The notes below the pieces were generated by a model. The model ran no database searches. It saw only the letters and a program-made list of their open reading frames with translations, and was not told the DNA's origin. The position numbers were made by a program, and so were the translations under genes. DNA of 44,976 bases from Bacteroidales bacterium (GTDB lineage Bacteria; Bacteroidota; Bacteroidia; Bacteroidales; JACABE01), in contig JAHEYQ010000010.1 of NCBI GenBank assembly GCA_023251515.1, positions 48,100 through 93,075 of the forward strand, read 5' to 3'. Below, one piece after another: positions 31,143 to 39,979 of the stretch; the first letter of the stretch is position 1, and each line of letters starts with the position of its first letter.

Positions 31143-32099
31143 ATGAGAATCGGATTAGACATTATGGGTGGGGATTATGCTCCTGATGCAACAATTGCAG
31201 GAGCTATCTTAGCCCTTAAGGAAATTGACAAATCAGATAGAATTGTTTTAATTGGTGATGAACAGATTATTCATTCCAAATTAAAAGAATTTAATGCTGA
31301 TTTAGAAGATTTTGAAATTGTTCACGCTCCCGACACAATCGGGATGGGTGAAAAACCTATTAAAGCATTTACTCAAAAACCAAATTCAAGCATAAGTATT
31401 GGGTTTAAATTGCTTAAGGCAAAAAAAATTGATGCTTTTTCAAGTGCCGGAAATACAGGTGCTGTTTTGGTTGGTGCAATGTATAGTGTAAATACCATTC
31501 CTGGTGTTATCCGACCCAGTATTGCAGGTTTAATCCCCAAGGAAAACGGAGGATTAAGTCTGTTACTTGATATTGGAGCCAATCCCGACAGCAAACCGGA
31601 TGTTTTATACCAATTTGCTATTTTGGGGTCTATTTATGCAAAAAGTGTTATGGGTATAAAAAATCCAAGAGTTGGTCTATTAAACATTGGGGAAGAAGAA
31701 GAAAAAGGTAACCTGCAATGTCAGGCTACTTTTCAGTTGATGAAGGATACAAATGATTTTAATTTTGTTGGAAATGTTGAAAGCCGTGAATTGTTCAAAG
31801 ACAGTGTTGATATTTTTGTCTGTGATGGTTTTATCGGAAATATCATTCTCAAACAAATAGAAGCTATGTACACTTTATTGGTTAAAAGAAATCTTACTGA
31901 TGACTATTTCAAACGTTTTAATTATGAAAACTTTGGAGGTAGTCCTATTTTAGGTATAAATTCTTCTGTGTTAATAGGTCATGGGATTTCAAATGATATT
32001 GCCATCAAAAACATGTTGCTGCTTTCGAAAGAAATTACTGTTAATAAACTTTCGTCTAAAATAAAAGCTGCAATGACAAAATATGCTCAACCTGATTAA
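31143..32099 (+). CDS. plsX: Phosphate acyltransferase PlsX
   Basis: The 318-residue protein is the usual length. Its N-terminus MRIGLDIMGGDYAPDATIAG is the hallmark (DxMGGDxAP). Further signatures are GEKPIKAFTQKPNSSISIGF, SAGNTGAVLVGAMYSVNTIP, VGLLNIGEEEEKGN and VCDGFIGNIILKQIEA. PlsX converts acyl-ACP to acyl-phosphate, which PlsY uses to acylate glycerol-3-phosphate, the first step of phospholipid synthesis. It acts as a dimer at the inner face of the cytoplasmic membrane. Its gene sits between rpmF and fabH; fabH follows after 21 bases. Confidence 0.97.
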   Translation: MRIGLDIMGGDYAPDATIAGAILALKEIDKSDRIVLIGDEQIIHSKLKEFNADLEDFEIVHAPDTIGMGEKPIKAFTQKPNSSISIGFKLLKAKKIDAFSSAGNTGAVLVGAMYSVNTIPGVIRPSIAGLIPKENGGLSLLLDIGANPDSKPDVLYQFAILGSIYAKSVMGIKNPRVGLLNIGEEEEKGNLQCQATFQLMKDTNDFNFVGNVESRELFKDSVDIFVCDGFIGNIILKQIEAMYTLLVKRNLTDDYFKRFNYENFGGSPILGINSSVLIGHGISNDIAIKNMLLLSKEITVNKLSSKIKAAMTKYAQPD

Positions 32100-32120
32100 T
32101 AAAATCAAAAAAGACAATTA

Positions 32121-33119
32121 ATGACAAAATTTAGAGCCGCCATTACGGGTGTTGGTGCATGCCTTCCCGAATATATCCTTAATAATGAGGAATTAAGTAA
32201 AATGGTAGATACTACTGATGAATGGATAATGACCCGCATTGGTATTAAAGAAAGAAGAATTTTAAAAGGAGAAGGTCTGGGATCTAGTGATTTAGGTGTT
32301 GGTGCAGTTAATGAACTATTAAAAAAAACCAATACATCACCTGAAGATATTGATTTATTGATTTGTGCAACCGTTACTCCAGATATGCAGTTTCCTGCTA
32401 CTGCTAATATTATCTGTGATAAAGCAGGAATAAAAAAAGCTTTTGCCTACGACCTGAATGCAGGTTGTTCAGGTTTTTTATTTGCATTGGCAACCGCTTC
32501 AAAATTTGTTGAAACGGGTCAATACAAGAAAGTTATTGTGGTTGGTGCCGAAAAAATGTCTTCAATAGTTGATTATACAGACAGAGCTACTTGTCCTATT
32601 TTTGGAGATGGTTCCGGAGCTGTTATGCTAGAACCTGTTGAAGAAGAAGTAGGTATTATGGATATGATACTTCGTTCGGACGGTGCCGGCAGAATTCATT
32701 TGCATCAAAAAGCCGGTGGCTCTTGCAAACCAGCTTCCCACTCTACTGTTGATGCCCGCGAACATTATATTTACCAAGAGGGTCAACCTGTTTTTAAAGC
32801 GGCTGTTTCTAATATGGCTGATACTGCAGTTGAATTAATGGAAAAAAATAATCTGACTGCCGATGATATCGCTTATCTTGCTCCACATCAGGCAAATATG
32901 CGTATAATTGACGCAACAGGCAAAAGAATGGAATTACCCGCTGAAAAAGTGATGATCAACATCCAGAAATATGGGAATACTACTGCTGCTACTTTGCCAC
33001 TTTTGCTTTGGGAGTATGAAAATAAACTTAAAAAAGGAGATAATATTATTTTAGCAACTTTTGGTGCAGGTTTTACCTGGGGTGCCATTTGGCTTAAATG
33101 GGCTTATAATCCCAAATAA
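32121..33119 (+). CDS. fabH: 3-oxoacyl-ACP synthase III (KAS III)
   Basis: The 332-residue protein has the catalytic triad Cys116 ([13 protein letters not shown]), His256 ([10 protein letters not shown]) and Asn286 ([13 protein letters not shown]), with the GxGFTWG-type ending ([16 protein letters not shown]). The start [20 protein letters not shown] and the [16 protein letters not shown] block are typical. It condenses an acyl-CoA primer with malonyl-ACP to start fatty-acid synthesis; in this phylum branched or acetyl primers are both possible. It is the last gene of the DUF177-rpmF-plsX-fabH operon, followed by a terminator. Confidence 0.97.
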   Translation: MTKFRAAITGVGACLPEYILNNEELSKMVDTTDEWIMTRIGIKERRILKGEGLGSSDLGVGAVNELLKKTNTSPEDIDLLICATVTPDMQFPATANIICDKAGIKKAFAYDLNAGCSGFLFALATASKFVETGQYKKVIVVGAEKMSSIVDYTDRATCPIFGDGSGAVMLEPVEEEVGIMDMILRSDGAGRIHLHQKAGGSCKPASHSTVDAREHYIYQEGQPVFKAAVSNMADTAVELMEKNNLTADDIAYLAPHQANMRIIDATGKRMELPAEKVMINIQKYGNTTAATLPLLLWEYENKLKKGDNIILATFGAGFTWGAIWLKWAYNPK

Positions 33120-33138
33120 TATTTCTGAAAAAACATTT

Positions 33139-33160
33139 AAGCTCGCTCAATTGCGGGCTT
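33139..33160 (+). terminator. Terminator of the fabH operon
   Basis: AAGCTCGC and GCGGGCTT pair over 8 bases with one G-T wobble and a 6-base loop, followed by nine T's. Confidence 0.88.
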
Positions 33161-33213
33161 TTTTTTTAACCAATTGGCAATTTATGTGTTTATTACTTTA
33201 TTAAAGAAAACAG

Positions 33214-34482
33214 ATGAATTTCATTAAGAAAATTTTACACGATTTTAAAAGCCGAGATCATAAACCTCAATTAGGTGGTTTGGAAATTCTTAAATATATT
33301 GGCCCTGGTCTATTGGTAACTGTTGGCTTTATTGATCCGGGAAACTGGGCCTCTAATATTGCTGCAGGCTCATCTTATGGCTACACCCTATTGTGGATGG
33401 TTACATTATCAACCATTATGTTGATTATTCTTCAACATAATGTTGCCCATCTGGGTATTGCAAGTGGATTGTGCTTATCAGAAGCTGCCAGCCTTTATAC
33501 TCCCAAATGGATTTCAAAACCGATACTTACAACAGCAATGTTTGCCTCAATTTCTACCTCATTGGCCGAAATTTTAGGGGGTGCCATTGCTCTGAATATG
33601 CTTTTTAAAATCCCAATTTCATTAGGTGCAATCATGGTTTTTGTATTTGTAATAATAATGCTTTTTACAAATTCCTACAAAAGAATTGAAAAATGGATTA
33701 TTGCTTTTGTTTCAATTATCGGGATTTCATTTATTTATGAACTAACCTTGGTTGATATTAATTGGACTGATGCGGCTATAGGCTGGGTAAAACCTCAAAT
33801 TCCTGATGGAAGTATGATTATTGTAATGAGTGTTTTGGGTGCAGTAGTGATGCCTCATAATCTGTTTTTACATTCCGAAATTATTCAAAGCAGAAAATGG
33901 AATCTGGAAAATGATCAGATTATCAAAAAACAACTTGATTATGAGTTGTTTGATACTTTGCTTTCTATGATTGTTGGTTGGGCCATCAATAGTGCAATGA
34001 TTCTGTTAGCAGCAGCAGTTTTTTTTAAGCACGGTACAATTGTTGATGAATTACAACAAGCTAAGCATATCCTAACTCCTCTACTTGGCGATAATGCCTC
34101 CAATATTTTTGCTGTTGCTCTATTATTTGCTGGAATCGCTTCAACCATTACTTCGGGTATGGCAGGTGGCTCTATTTTTGCAGGTATTTTCAATGAACCT
34201 TATGATATTAAAGATATACATTCAAAAATAGGCGTGGCTATTTCATTGGTTATTGCTTTGATAATCATTTTTTTAATTGGTAATCCTTTTAAAGGATTAA
34301 TAATTTCACAAATGGTTTTGAGCATTCAACTGCCATTTACTATTTTTCTACAGGTATATCTTACTTCATCAAAAAAAGTTATGGGAAAATACGCCAATGA
34401 AAAGGCTACAACTGCAATTCTTTTATTAATTGGCGGAATTGTTACATATTTGAATATTCGTTTGCTGATTAGTTTGTTTTAA
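33214..34482 (+). CDS. Nramp-family divalent metal transporter
   Basis: The 422-residue protein has about 11 membrane helices. The metal-site motif in helix 1 is DPGNWASNIAAGSSYGY (Asp41, Asn44), and helix 6 carries VVMPHNLFLHSEI (Met213, His215), both characteristic of Nramp transporters. The methionine favours transition metals such as Mn2+ and Fe2+ over Mg2+ or Ca2+, as shown in family structures. It would import metal into the cytoplasm with protons. DPGNWAS rather than DPGNYAT places it outside the classical MntH group (inference from memory), so no symbol is given. The gene is alone; I see no metal riboswitch or obvious operator in the 94 bases upstream. Confidence 0.94.
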   Translation: MNFIKKILHDFKSRDHKPQLGGLEILKYIGPGLLVTVGFIDPGNWASNIAAGSSYGYTLLWMVTLSTIMLIILQHNVAHLGIASGLCLSEAASLYTPKWISKPILTTAMFASISTSLAEILGGAIALNMLFKIPISLGAIMVFVFVIIMLFTNSYKRIEKWIIAFVSIIGISFIYELTLVDINWTDAAIGWVKPQIPDGSMIIVMSVLGAVVMPHNLFLHSEIIQSRKWNLENDQIIKKQLDYELFDTLLSMIVGWAINSAMILLAAAVFFKHGTIVDELQQAKHILTPLLGDNASNIFAVALLFAGIASTITSGMAGGSIFAGIFNEPYDIKDIHSKIGVAISLVIALIIIFLIGNPFKGLIISQMVLSIQLPFTIFLQVYLTSSKKVMGKYANEKATTAILLLIGGIVTYLNIRLLISLF

Positions 34483-34518
34483 TTACAAAAAAATGCATTC
34501 ATAATTTGTTAATATTCT

Positions 34519-34547
34519 TTTGATTAAATGAAAAAATATTATTTTTG
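34519..34547 (+). promoter_or_regulatory. Promoter of the 34.6-kb lipoprotein gene
   Basis: TTTG at 34519-34522, a 17-base spacer and TATTTTTG at 34540-34547 match the consensus in full. The leader to the ATG at 34626 would be about 70 bases. Confidence 0.6.
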
Positions 34548-34625
34548 TAAAAATAATTATTTGTTTGATTAAACTATTTAATATATCAGACATCTTAGTA
34601 CTATTAATTTAAAAAATTGAAAAAA

Positions 34626-35558
34626 ATGAAAACAGTTAAATTTTTAAGCCTGATAATGGCAGTTACATTTATTAGTTTTATAGTTACAAGTTGTGATAAA
34701 GATAAACTTGATAAAGATTTTGACTCATCCTCTATGCAACAATTAGCTCAGGATGAAATAAATATGGAAACAAGTTCAAATGAAGCATTAGATGATGCAA
34801 ATGAAGTATTGTCAAAAGGAGGAAGTTTAAAAGCTACAGATGCTTTACCTTGTAATTGTGTAATCGACTCAGTATTAGTTGGTGATACAATGACTTATAC
34901 TATGACATTTAATGGCAACAATTGTAATAATACCAAACTCAAATCTGGTCAAATAAAGATAAAAAGAGTGATAACTGCCGCATGGTCAGCTGCAGGAACT
35001 ACTGTAAGTTTACAATTTATAAATTATAAAGTTACAAAATTATCTAATCAAAAATGGGTTATGTTGAATGGGGCAAAAGTTTGGACAAATTTAAGTGGAG
35101 GTTTAATTAAAAATCTTGGAAATGGCACAACCACTTCAGTTGCACATACCATAACTGGCACATTACAAGCATCATTTAGTGATACAACAACACGCACCTG
35201 GAATATTGCCCGTAAAAAGACTTTCACAGGAATTCATCCAAATGCATTGATCTTATCAATTGAAGGTTTAGGAACTTCAGGTGGTTTCAATAATCTTGCA
35301 ACATGGGGAACTAATCGACATAATGAAAATTTTTATACTCAAATTAATCAGGCTATTGTTTTAAAACAAAGCTGCAATTGGGATCCAGTTTCAGGTGTTA
35401 AAGTTCATCAGATACCAGCTGATACTAAAACTGCAACTGCAACTTTTGGTTATGATGCAAACAACCAATTAATTACAAATGGAAATTGCCCTGAAAAATA
35501 TAAAGTAGAATGGGTAAAAGGTAGTTTTTCTGGTTCAACATTTTTGGATTTACACTAA
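34626..35558 (+). CDS. Lipoprotein of unknown function
   Basis: The ATG at 34626 is preferred over a TTG three codons upstream and gives 310 residues. The lipoprotein signal is clear (MKTVKFLSLIMAVTFISFIV then TSC, lipid Cys23). An acidic spacer follows (DKDKLDKDFDSSSMQQLAQD), then a beta-rich domain with several short cysteine elements (LPCNCVIDSVLVGDTMTYTM, NGNNCNNTKLKSGQIKIKR, NGNCPEKYKVEWVKGSF). The stretch TWNIARKKTFTG(I)HPN is typical of a Bacteroidota lipoprotein group I have seen but cannot name. It is monocistronic, with its own promoter and terminator. Confidence 0.72.
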   Translation: MKTVKFLSLIMAVTFISFIVTSCDKDKLDKDFDSSSMQQLAQDEINMETSSNEALDDANEVLSKGGSLKATDALPCNCVIDSVLVGDTMTYTMTFNGNNCNNTKLKSGQIKIKRVITAAWSAAGTTVSLQFINYKVTKLSNQKWVMLNGAKVWTNLSGGLIKNLGNGTTTSVAHTITGTLQASFSDTTTRTWNIARKKTFTGIHPNALILSIEGLGTSGGFNNLATWGTNRHNENFYTQINQAIVLKQSCNWDPVSGVKVHQIPADTKTATATFGYDANNQLITNGNCPEKYKVEWVKGSFSGSTFLDLH

Positions 35559-35583
35559 AATTTGATTAATCAATATATTTAAG

Positions 35584-35605
35584 GGCTGTCCCAATCAGGA
35601 CAGCC
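35584..35605 (+). terminator. Terminator after the lipoprotein gene
   Basis: GGCTGTCC (35584-35591) and GGACAGCC (35598-35605) form a perfect 8-base stem with a 6-base loop, followed by eight T's. Confidence 0.93.
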
Positions 35606-35636
35606 TTTTTTTTGTAAATTTGCAAAAAAAAACATA

Positions 35637-36896
35637 ATGTCGCTTACTATAAATATACCTGATACTTCTAAAAAACGAATAGTTATCGTTGGTTGTGGTT
35701 TTGCTGGATTAAGCTTTGCAAAAGAATTATCAAAATCAGATTTTCAGGTTGTTATAATTGATAAAAACAATTTTCATCAGTTTCAACCTTTATTCTATCA
35801 GGTTGCCACTGCTGGTTTGGAACCACGGGATATTACCTTCCCAATAAGAAAAATATTTCAGAATTTTAATGATTATTTCATTCGCATTGCAGATGTTACA
35901 AAAGTTAATTCTGAGATTAATCAAATAGAAACATCATTGGGTAATTTATATTATGATTATTTGGTTTTGGCAAATGGTGCTGATACTAGTTTTTTTGGAA
36001 TGCACAATATTCAGAAACATGCAAAACCCATGAAAAATGTTTATGAATCAGTAGGTTTGTTATGGGATATTTTACAAAATATGGAAGATGCTTTAACTTC
36101 TGATGTTGTTGAGGAATTGATGAATATAGTTGTAGTTGGTGGTGGTCCAACCGGTGTGGAAATTTCAGGTGCTTTAGCAGAAATGAAAAAATTTGTATTT
36201 CCAAAAGATTATCCTGAAATTGATTGCAGTAAAATCAATATATACCTTATTGAAGCATCTACGAAATTATTGGGTAGCATGTCTGAAAAATCATCAGCAA
36301 AAGCAAAGAATTTTCTCGAAAGAATGGGGGTAAATGTTCTTACATCTACAGCTGTAAAAGATTACGACGGTCATTTAGTAAGTCTTGGCGATGGTAAAAT
36401 TATTAAATCAAAAACACTGATTTGGGCTGCCGGCATTCAGGGAAATATCATAAGTGGCATTAATGCAAATAATTTTACTCGTTCAAACAGAATTCTTGTT
36501 GATAAATTTAATAATGTAAAAAATTATCAGAATATATTTGCTTTGGGTGATATCGCCTGCATGAATACTGAAATTTATCCCAATGGACATCCTCAGGTAG
36601 CTCAGGTAGCTATTCAACAAGCTAAAAATCTGGCCTCCAATCTTAGAAAAAATACCTGGAAAGAATTTAAGTACAAAGATTTGGGTTCGATGGCAACAAT
36701 CGGTCGTAATAAAGCCGTTGTCGATTTAAAGTATATCCATTTTGATGGTTTTATAGCTTGGTTGGTTTGGATGTTAATTCATCTGCGTTCCATTTTTGGA
36801 GTTAAAAATAAAATTCTGATTTTCATTAATTGGGTTTGGAGTTATTTAACATACGATCAATCACTTAGATTGTTGTTTAAACCTTTTAAAAAATAA
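35637..36896 (+). CDS. ndh: Type II NADH:quinone oxidoreductase (NDH-2)
   Basis: The 419-residue protein has two nucleotide folds. FAD binding is shown by IVIVGCGFAGLSFAKEL (GxGxxG) and the late FALGDIACM. NADH binding is shown by IVVVGGGPTGVEISGALAE. The FHQFQPLFYQVATAGLEPRD stretch is the quinone-site signature of NDH-2. The C-terminus (VKNKILIFINWVWSYLTYDQ) is amphipathic and would attach the enzyme to the inner face of the membrane. It oxidises NADH and reduces menaquinone without pumping ions, so the organism has at least some respiratory capacity. A TAAATTTG box at 35615-35622, just after the upstream terminator, may serve as promoter. DUF169 follows after 4 bases. Confidence 0.92.
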   Translation: MSLTINIPDTSKKRIVIVGCGFAGLSFAKELSKSDFQVVIIDKNNFHQFQPLFYQVATAGLEPRDITFPIRKIFQNFNDYFIRIADVTKVNSEINQIETSLGNLYYDYLVLANGADTSFFGMHNIQKHAKPMKNVYESVGLLWDILQNMEDALTSDVVEELMNIVVVGGGPTGVEISGALAEMKKFVFPKDYPEIDCSKINIYLIEASTKLLGSMSEKSSAKAKNFLERMGVNVLTSTAVKDYDGHLVSLGDGKIIKSKTLIWAAGIQGNIISGINANNFTRSNRILVDKFNNVKNYQNIFALGDIACMNTEIYPNGHPQVAQVAIQQAKNLASNLRKNTWKEFKYKDLGSMATIGRNKAVVDLKYIHFDGFIAWLVWMLIHLRSIFGVKNKILIFINWVWSYLTYDQSLRLLFKPFKK

Positions 36897-36900
36897 TATA

Positions 36901-37662
36901 ATGGACATTCAATTAAAAAATAGTTTTATAGAAAAATGGGAGAAATATTTCGGAAATTCGCCCCTTCCGATTACTTTTTACTACTCTGATAATAAAGTTG
37001 ATAGAGCAACAGAAGTTATACCTAAAAATGGATGGAGTTGTCTGATTGCAGAATTGACAAAAGTAAGAAATGGAGAATCATTAAGTTATAATGCCGATGC
37101 TGTATTGTGTGGAGGAGGAAAACGATATCTGGGTTTTTCTCAGAAAATGAGACCAAATTTTGATTATTTTTTGTCATGTGGCATACCCGGCGAAATGGAA
37201 GGTGAACGCTACAAACAATCTCCTGAGATAGTTAACAAAACACAAGAGCTATTGGTTACAACTAATGCAGAAGGAAAAAATATTGTTTTTAAACGCTGGG
37301 ATAAACTTACAGAAAATGACAATCCTGAAGTTGTAATATTTTTTGCAACTCCTGATATTTTATCAGGTTTATTTACGCTTTGTAATTTCGATACAATTGA
37401 ACCAAATGCCGTAATTGCGCCATTTTCATCTGGTTGTGGGTCAATAATTCATTATCCTTATATGGAAATTGAGAAAGAAAATCCCAAAGCTATTTTAGGA
37501 ATGTATGATGTTTCTGCCAGACCTTATGTTCAAAAAAATACAAATTCAATCGCAATCCCAATGAATCGCTTTGAAAAAATAATCGGTTTTATGGACGAAA
37601 GTTTTTTAATTACCCATTCTTGGGAAATTGTAAAAAAACGCATTGATAAAGAAAATGCTTAA
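36901..37662 (+). CDS. DUF169 family protein
   Basis: The 253-residue soluble protein has the DUF169 pattern: LPITFYYSD near the start, NADAVLCGGGKRYLGF (conserved Cys-Gly-Gly), a middle DILSGLFTLCNFDTIEPNAV and PFSSGCGSIIHYPYM with another conserved Cys. The function is unknown; homologues are common in anaerobes and some sit near Fe-S or metal genes. The several conserved cysteines make metal or cofactor binding possible, which is inference. It lies 4 bases after ndh and is probably co-transcribed. The next gene is convergent. Confidence 0.87.
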   Translation: MDIQLKNSFIEKWEKYFGNSPLPITFYYSDNKVDRATEVIPKNGWSCLIAELTKVRNGESLSYNADAVLCGGGKRYLGFSQKMRPNFDYFLSCGIPGEMEGERYKQSPEIVNKTQELLVTTNAEGKNIVFKRWDKLTENDNPEVVIFFATPDILSGLFTLCNFDTIEPNAVIAPFSSGCGSIIHYPYMEIEKENPKAILGMYDVSARPYVQKNTNSIAIPMNRFEKIIGFMDESFLITHSWEIVKKRIDKENA

Positions 37663-37667
37663 AAATC

Positions 37668-37979
37668 TTATTCGATTATTCTGAATTCATCTTTTCCTTC
37701 TACTCTTTCGAGTTCAGAACCAAAAGGAAAATTTAAATATGGAATAATTGCAGGATCAAAATCGGCTATCGTTTCTACTTCATAAACTTTGCTGTTTGCT
37801 TCATTGTCAACATATTCCTGATCTTCGGTGCCTGCCAGAAATCTCCATCCACTATCATTTTCGGAATCTTCTTCCAGTTCTTCTCTATACATATAGCCTA
37901 CTTTTTTTCCTTCAAGGCTTATTAAATTTGAAACCAAACAAAATCCGATTGATTCTTTCTCTTGATTATTCATATTCAT
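37668..37979 (-). CDS. DUF2185 (Imm33-like) domain protein
   Basis: The 103-residue soluble protein may start at the ATG at 37979 or at a second ATG two codons in. The DUF2185 signature is visible: CLVSNLISLEGKKVGYMYRE, then DSGWRFLAGTEDQEYVDN and FDPAIIPYLNFPFGSELER. The domain is also called Imm33 because it occurs next to polymorphic toxins, but no toxin gene is near, so an immunity role is not supported here. The gene follows the radical SAM gene by 4 bases on the same strand and is likely its operon partner. Confidence 0.82.
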   Translation of the reverse strand: MNMNNQEKESIGFCLVSNLISLEGKKVGYMYREELEEDSENDSGWRFLAGTEDQEYVDNEANSKVYEVETIADFDPAIIPYLNFPFGSELERVEGKDEFRIIE

Positions 37980-37983
37980 TTGT

Positions 37984-39855
37984 TTATGATATTTTGTTTT
38001 TGCTTTTTATTATTTTTTTTATATAATTAGGTGGTATTTTGGTTGTTGGTATTTTAAATTCAAACCAATCCTCCAACTGAAAATCAAACCCATTTTCGTG
38101 AATAAAATTATATAATGCTGTTTTTAAGCCATTTTCAAATTTTTCATGCTGGCATCCTGATTTATCAATATGATTACACCCATTTTTATTGAATGTTTCT
38201 GACTTTAAGTCTATCTTTTCAACACCAAAATCATTTGGATTTAATCCCACAGGACTATGAACCGTCATTGCAAAACGATGCCAGAATGCACTATTAATCA
38301 ATTTATTGACAAATAATTGCCGTACAATTTCCAATGAATCAATGGTTTCCTGTTCTGTTTGTGTTGGAAAACCATACATCAGGTAGGCATGAATCATAAT
38401 TCCTGTTTTTTTGAAATTACTTGCTGTTATTGCAACTTGCTCAATACTAACTCCTTTATTCATTTTACGCAACAATCGGTCAGAAGCAACTTCCAAACCG
38501 CCCGAAACCGCAATACATCCTGATTTTGCCAAAAGTATGCATAATTCTTCGTCGAAAGAACTCTCAAAGCGGATATTTGTCCACCAACTGATACTTATAT
38601 TTCTATTAACTAACTCATTCGCAAGTTTTCTTAGCAAAGCAGGAGGAGCAGCTTCATCTACAAAATGAAAACCTCTGTAATTAGTTTGTTTGATTATATC
38701 TTGAATCTTATCGCATAAAATGCCAGCATCTGCCTGATTAAATCTTTTTATATAATCAAGAGAGGTATCGCAAAAAGAGCATTTATGCCAATAGCACCCA
38801 TGTGCCAGCGCTATTTTATTCCATCTTCCGTTACTCCACATATTATGCATCGGATTTGTGGTTTCTGTAACCGAAATGTAGTTATTTAGTGGCAATCCTT
38901 CATAATCCGGAATACCGATTTCATTATGCAAAAAATCAACTTCTATTGCATTGTTTATAAAAACAACGTCATTATTTTTTCTGATAAAGGTTCTTTTTAA
39001 ATCTTCCGATTGATATAAAATATGATTCAAAATTTTCAATAATGGCAACTCACCATCATCCAGACAAACATAATCAACCAGGTCAAATAGCCTGATTTCA
39101 TTTAAGTTGCGCAGTTCAGTATTTACATAACCACCACCTATTGCAATTTGTATATCTGCGTAATTTTTTTTTATATATTGTGCAGATTTTAATGCCATTA
39201 GTAAATTCCCCGGAAAAGGGATAGTAAATGCAATAATTTTAGGTTGATGTTTTTTTATTGAATCATCTAAAATCTTAAGCATTAAATCAGTTATTAATGT
39301 ATTCTTCTCAATTTCACTTAAAATCAAATCAAAGTTATTTGATTCAAGGCAAATTTGTTCGGCATATCTGCTGAAACCAAATCTATTATCAATACATTCA
39401 GTTATAAAATCTGCAATATCTTCGAGAAAAAGTGTAGCATAAAATCTGGCTTTATCCTGAATTCCATCTACTCCGAAATGCCATTCCAAATCTTGTTGAA
39501 TTTCAAATTTGGAAGCTTTTGGCAAAATTTTATTATTAATCGCATAAGCAAATGAAAGATCTTTTGATTGTAAAAAAGAGATAACTGTATCAATATGATT
39601 AAGATATGATTTTTTTTGTTTGATAATTTCAAAAGCATTCAGTGAAAATTTCTTTTTTTGTTTTTCGGCAAAATCAAAAAAGATGCTCAGATTTTCAGAA
39701 GTAAAGATCTGAATAATACATTCAATACTCAAATCGAGTTGAGCAATTTGAAAACCTTTGCTTTGTAAAAATCCTTTCAAACCGGGTGTTGCCGGATATA
39801 CGGTGTTTATTTGTATGAAAGGTGGTGTTATCAGTAATAAATCTTTTCGACTCAA
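37984..39855 (-). CDS. B12-binding-domain radical SAM protein
   Basis: The 623-residue protein has a B12-type N-terminal fold (residues about 5-30, LLLITPPFIQINTVYPATPG, then HQPKIIAFTIPFPGNLLMA and IQIAIGGGYVN near 210-245). A radical SAM core covers about 340-560. The cluster motif reads HGCYWHKCSFCD, that is C-x4-C-x2-C, where the classical spacing is C-x3-C-x2-C; GCYWxKCxFC is common in this B12 subfamily (from memory). Further signatures are SGGLEVASDRLLRKMNKGVS and IMIHAYLMYGFPTQTEQET. It would bind a [4Fe-4S] cluster, S-adenosylmethionine and possibly cobalamin, and modify an unknown substrate. The adjacent DUF2185 gene gives no clue. Confidence 0.88.
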   Translation of the reverse strand: MSRKDLLLITPPFIQINTVYPATPGLKGFLQSKGFQIAQLDLSIECIIQIFTSENLSIFFDFAEKQKKKFSLNAFEIIKQKKSYLNHIDTVISFLQSKDLSFAYAINNKILPKASKFEIQQDLEWHFGVDGIQDKARFYATLFLEDIADFITECIDNRFGFSRYAEQICLESNNFDLILSEIEKNTLITDLMLKILDDSIKKHQPKIIAFTIPFPGNLLMALKSAQYIKKNYADIQIAIGGGYVNTELRNLNEIRLFDLVDYVCLDDGELPLLKILNHILYQSEDLKRTFIRKNNDVVFINNAIEVDFLHNEIGIPDYEGLPLNNYISVTETTNPMHNMWSNGRWNKIALAHGCYWHKCSFCDTSLDYIKRFNQADAGILCDKIQDIIKQTNYRGFHFVDEAAPPALLRKLANELVNRNISISWWTNIRFESSFDEELCILLAKSGCIAVSGGLEVASDRLLRKMNKGVSIEQVAITASNFKKTGIMIHAYLMYGFPTQTEQETIDSLEIVRQLFVNKLINSAFWHRFAMTVHSPVGLNPNDFGVEKIDLKSETFNKNGCNHIDKSGCQHEKFENGLKTALYNFIHENGFDFQLEDWFEFKIPTTKIPPNYIKKIIKSKNKIS

Positions 39856-39959
39856 AATTTGTTGATTATTATTTCATAGCAAAATTATAAAAAAGAAATG
39901 AATCTTTTGTTTTTAATAAAATATATGATTTTTTTCTTCGTTGTATTCAAAAATTTATG

Positions 39960-39967
39960 TAGGTTTG
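39960..39967 (+). promoter_or_regulatory. -7 box of the second secreted-protein gene
   Basis: TAGGTTTG is a full TAnnTTTG match. A GTTG 16 bases upstream (39940-39943) could serve as -33. It starts 20 bases before the ATG at 39980 and therefore rules out the in-frame ATG at 39941. Confidence 0.5.
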
Positions 39968-39979
39968 TCAAAAATAAGA

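Noticed and set aside
33120..33213. Metal riboswitch or Mur/Fur-type operator before the Nramp gene
   Set aside because: The 94 bases contain the fabH terminator and AT-rich sequence only; no structured aptamer or clear palindrome was found.
37668..37979. Toxin-immunity module based on the Imm33 name
   Set aside because: No polymorphic toxin, Rhs or effector gene is next to it; the partner is a radical SAM enzyme.
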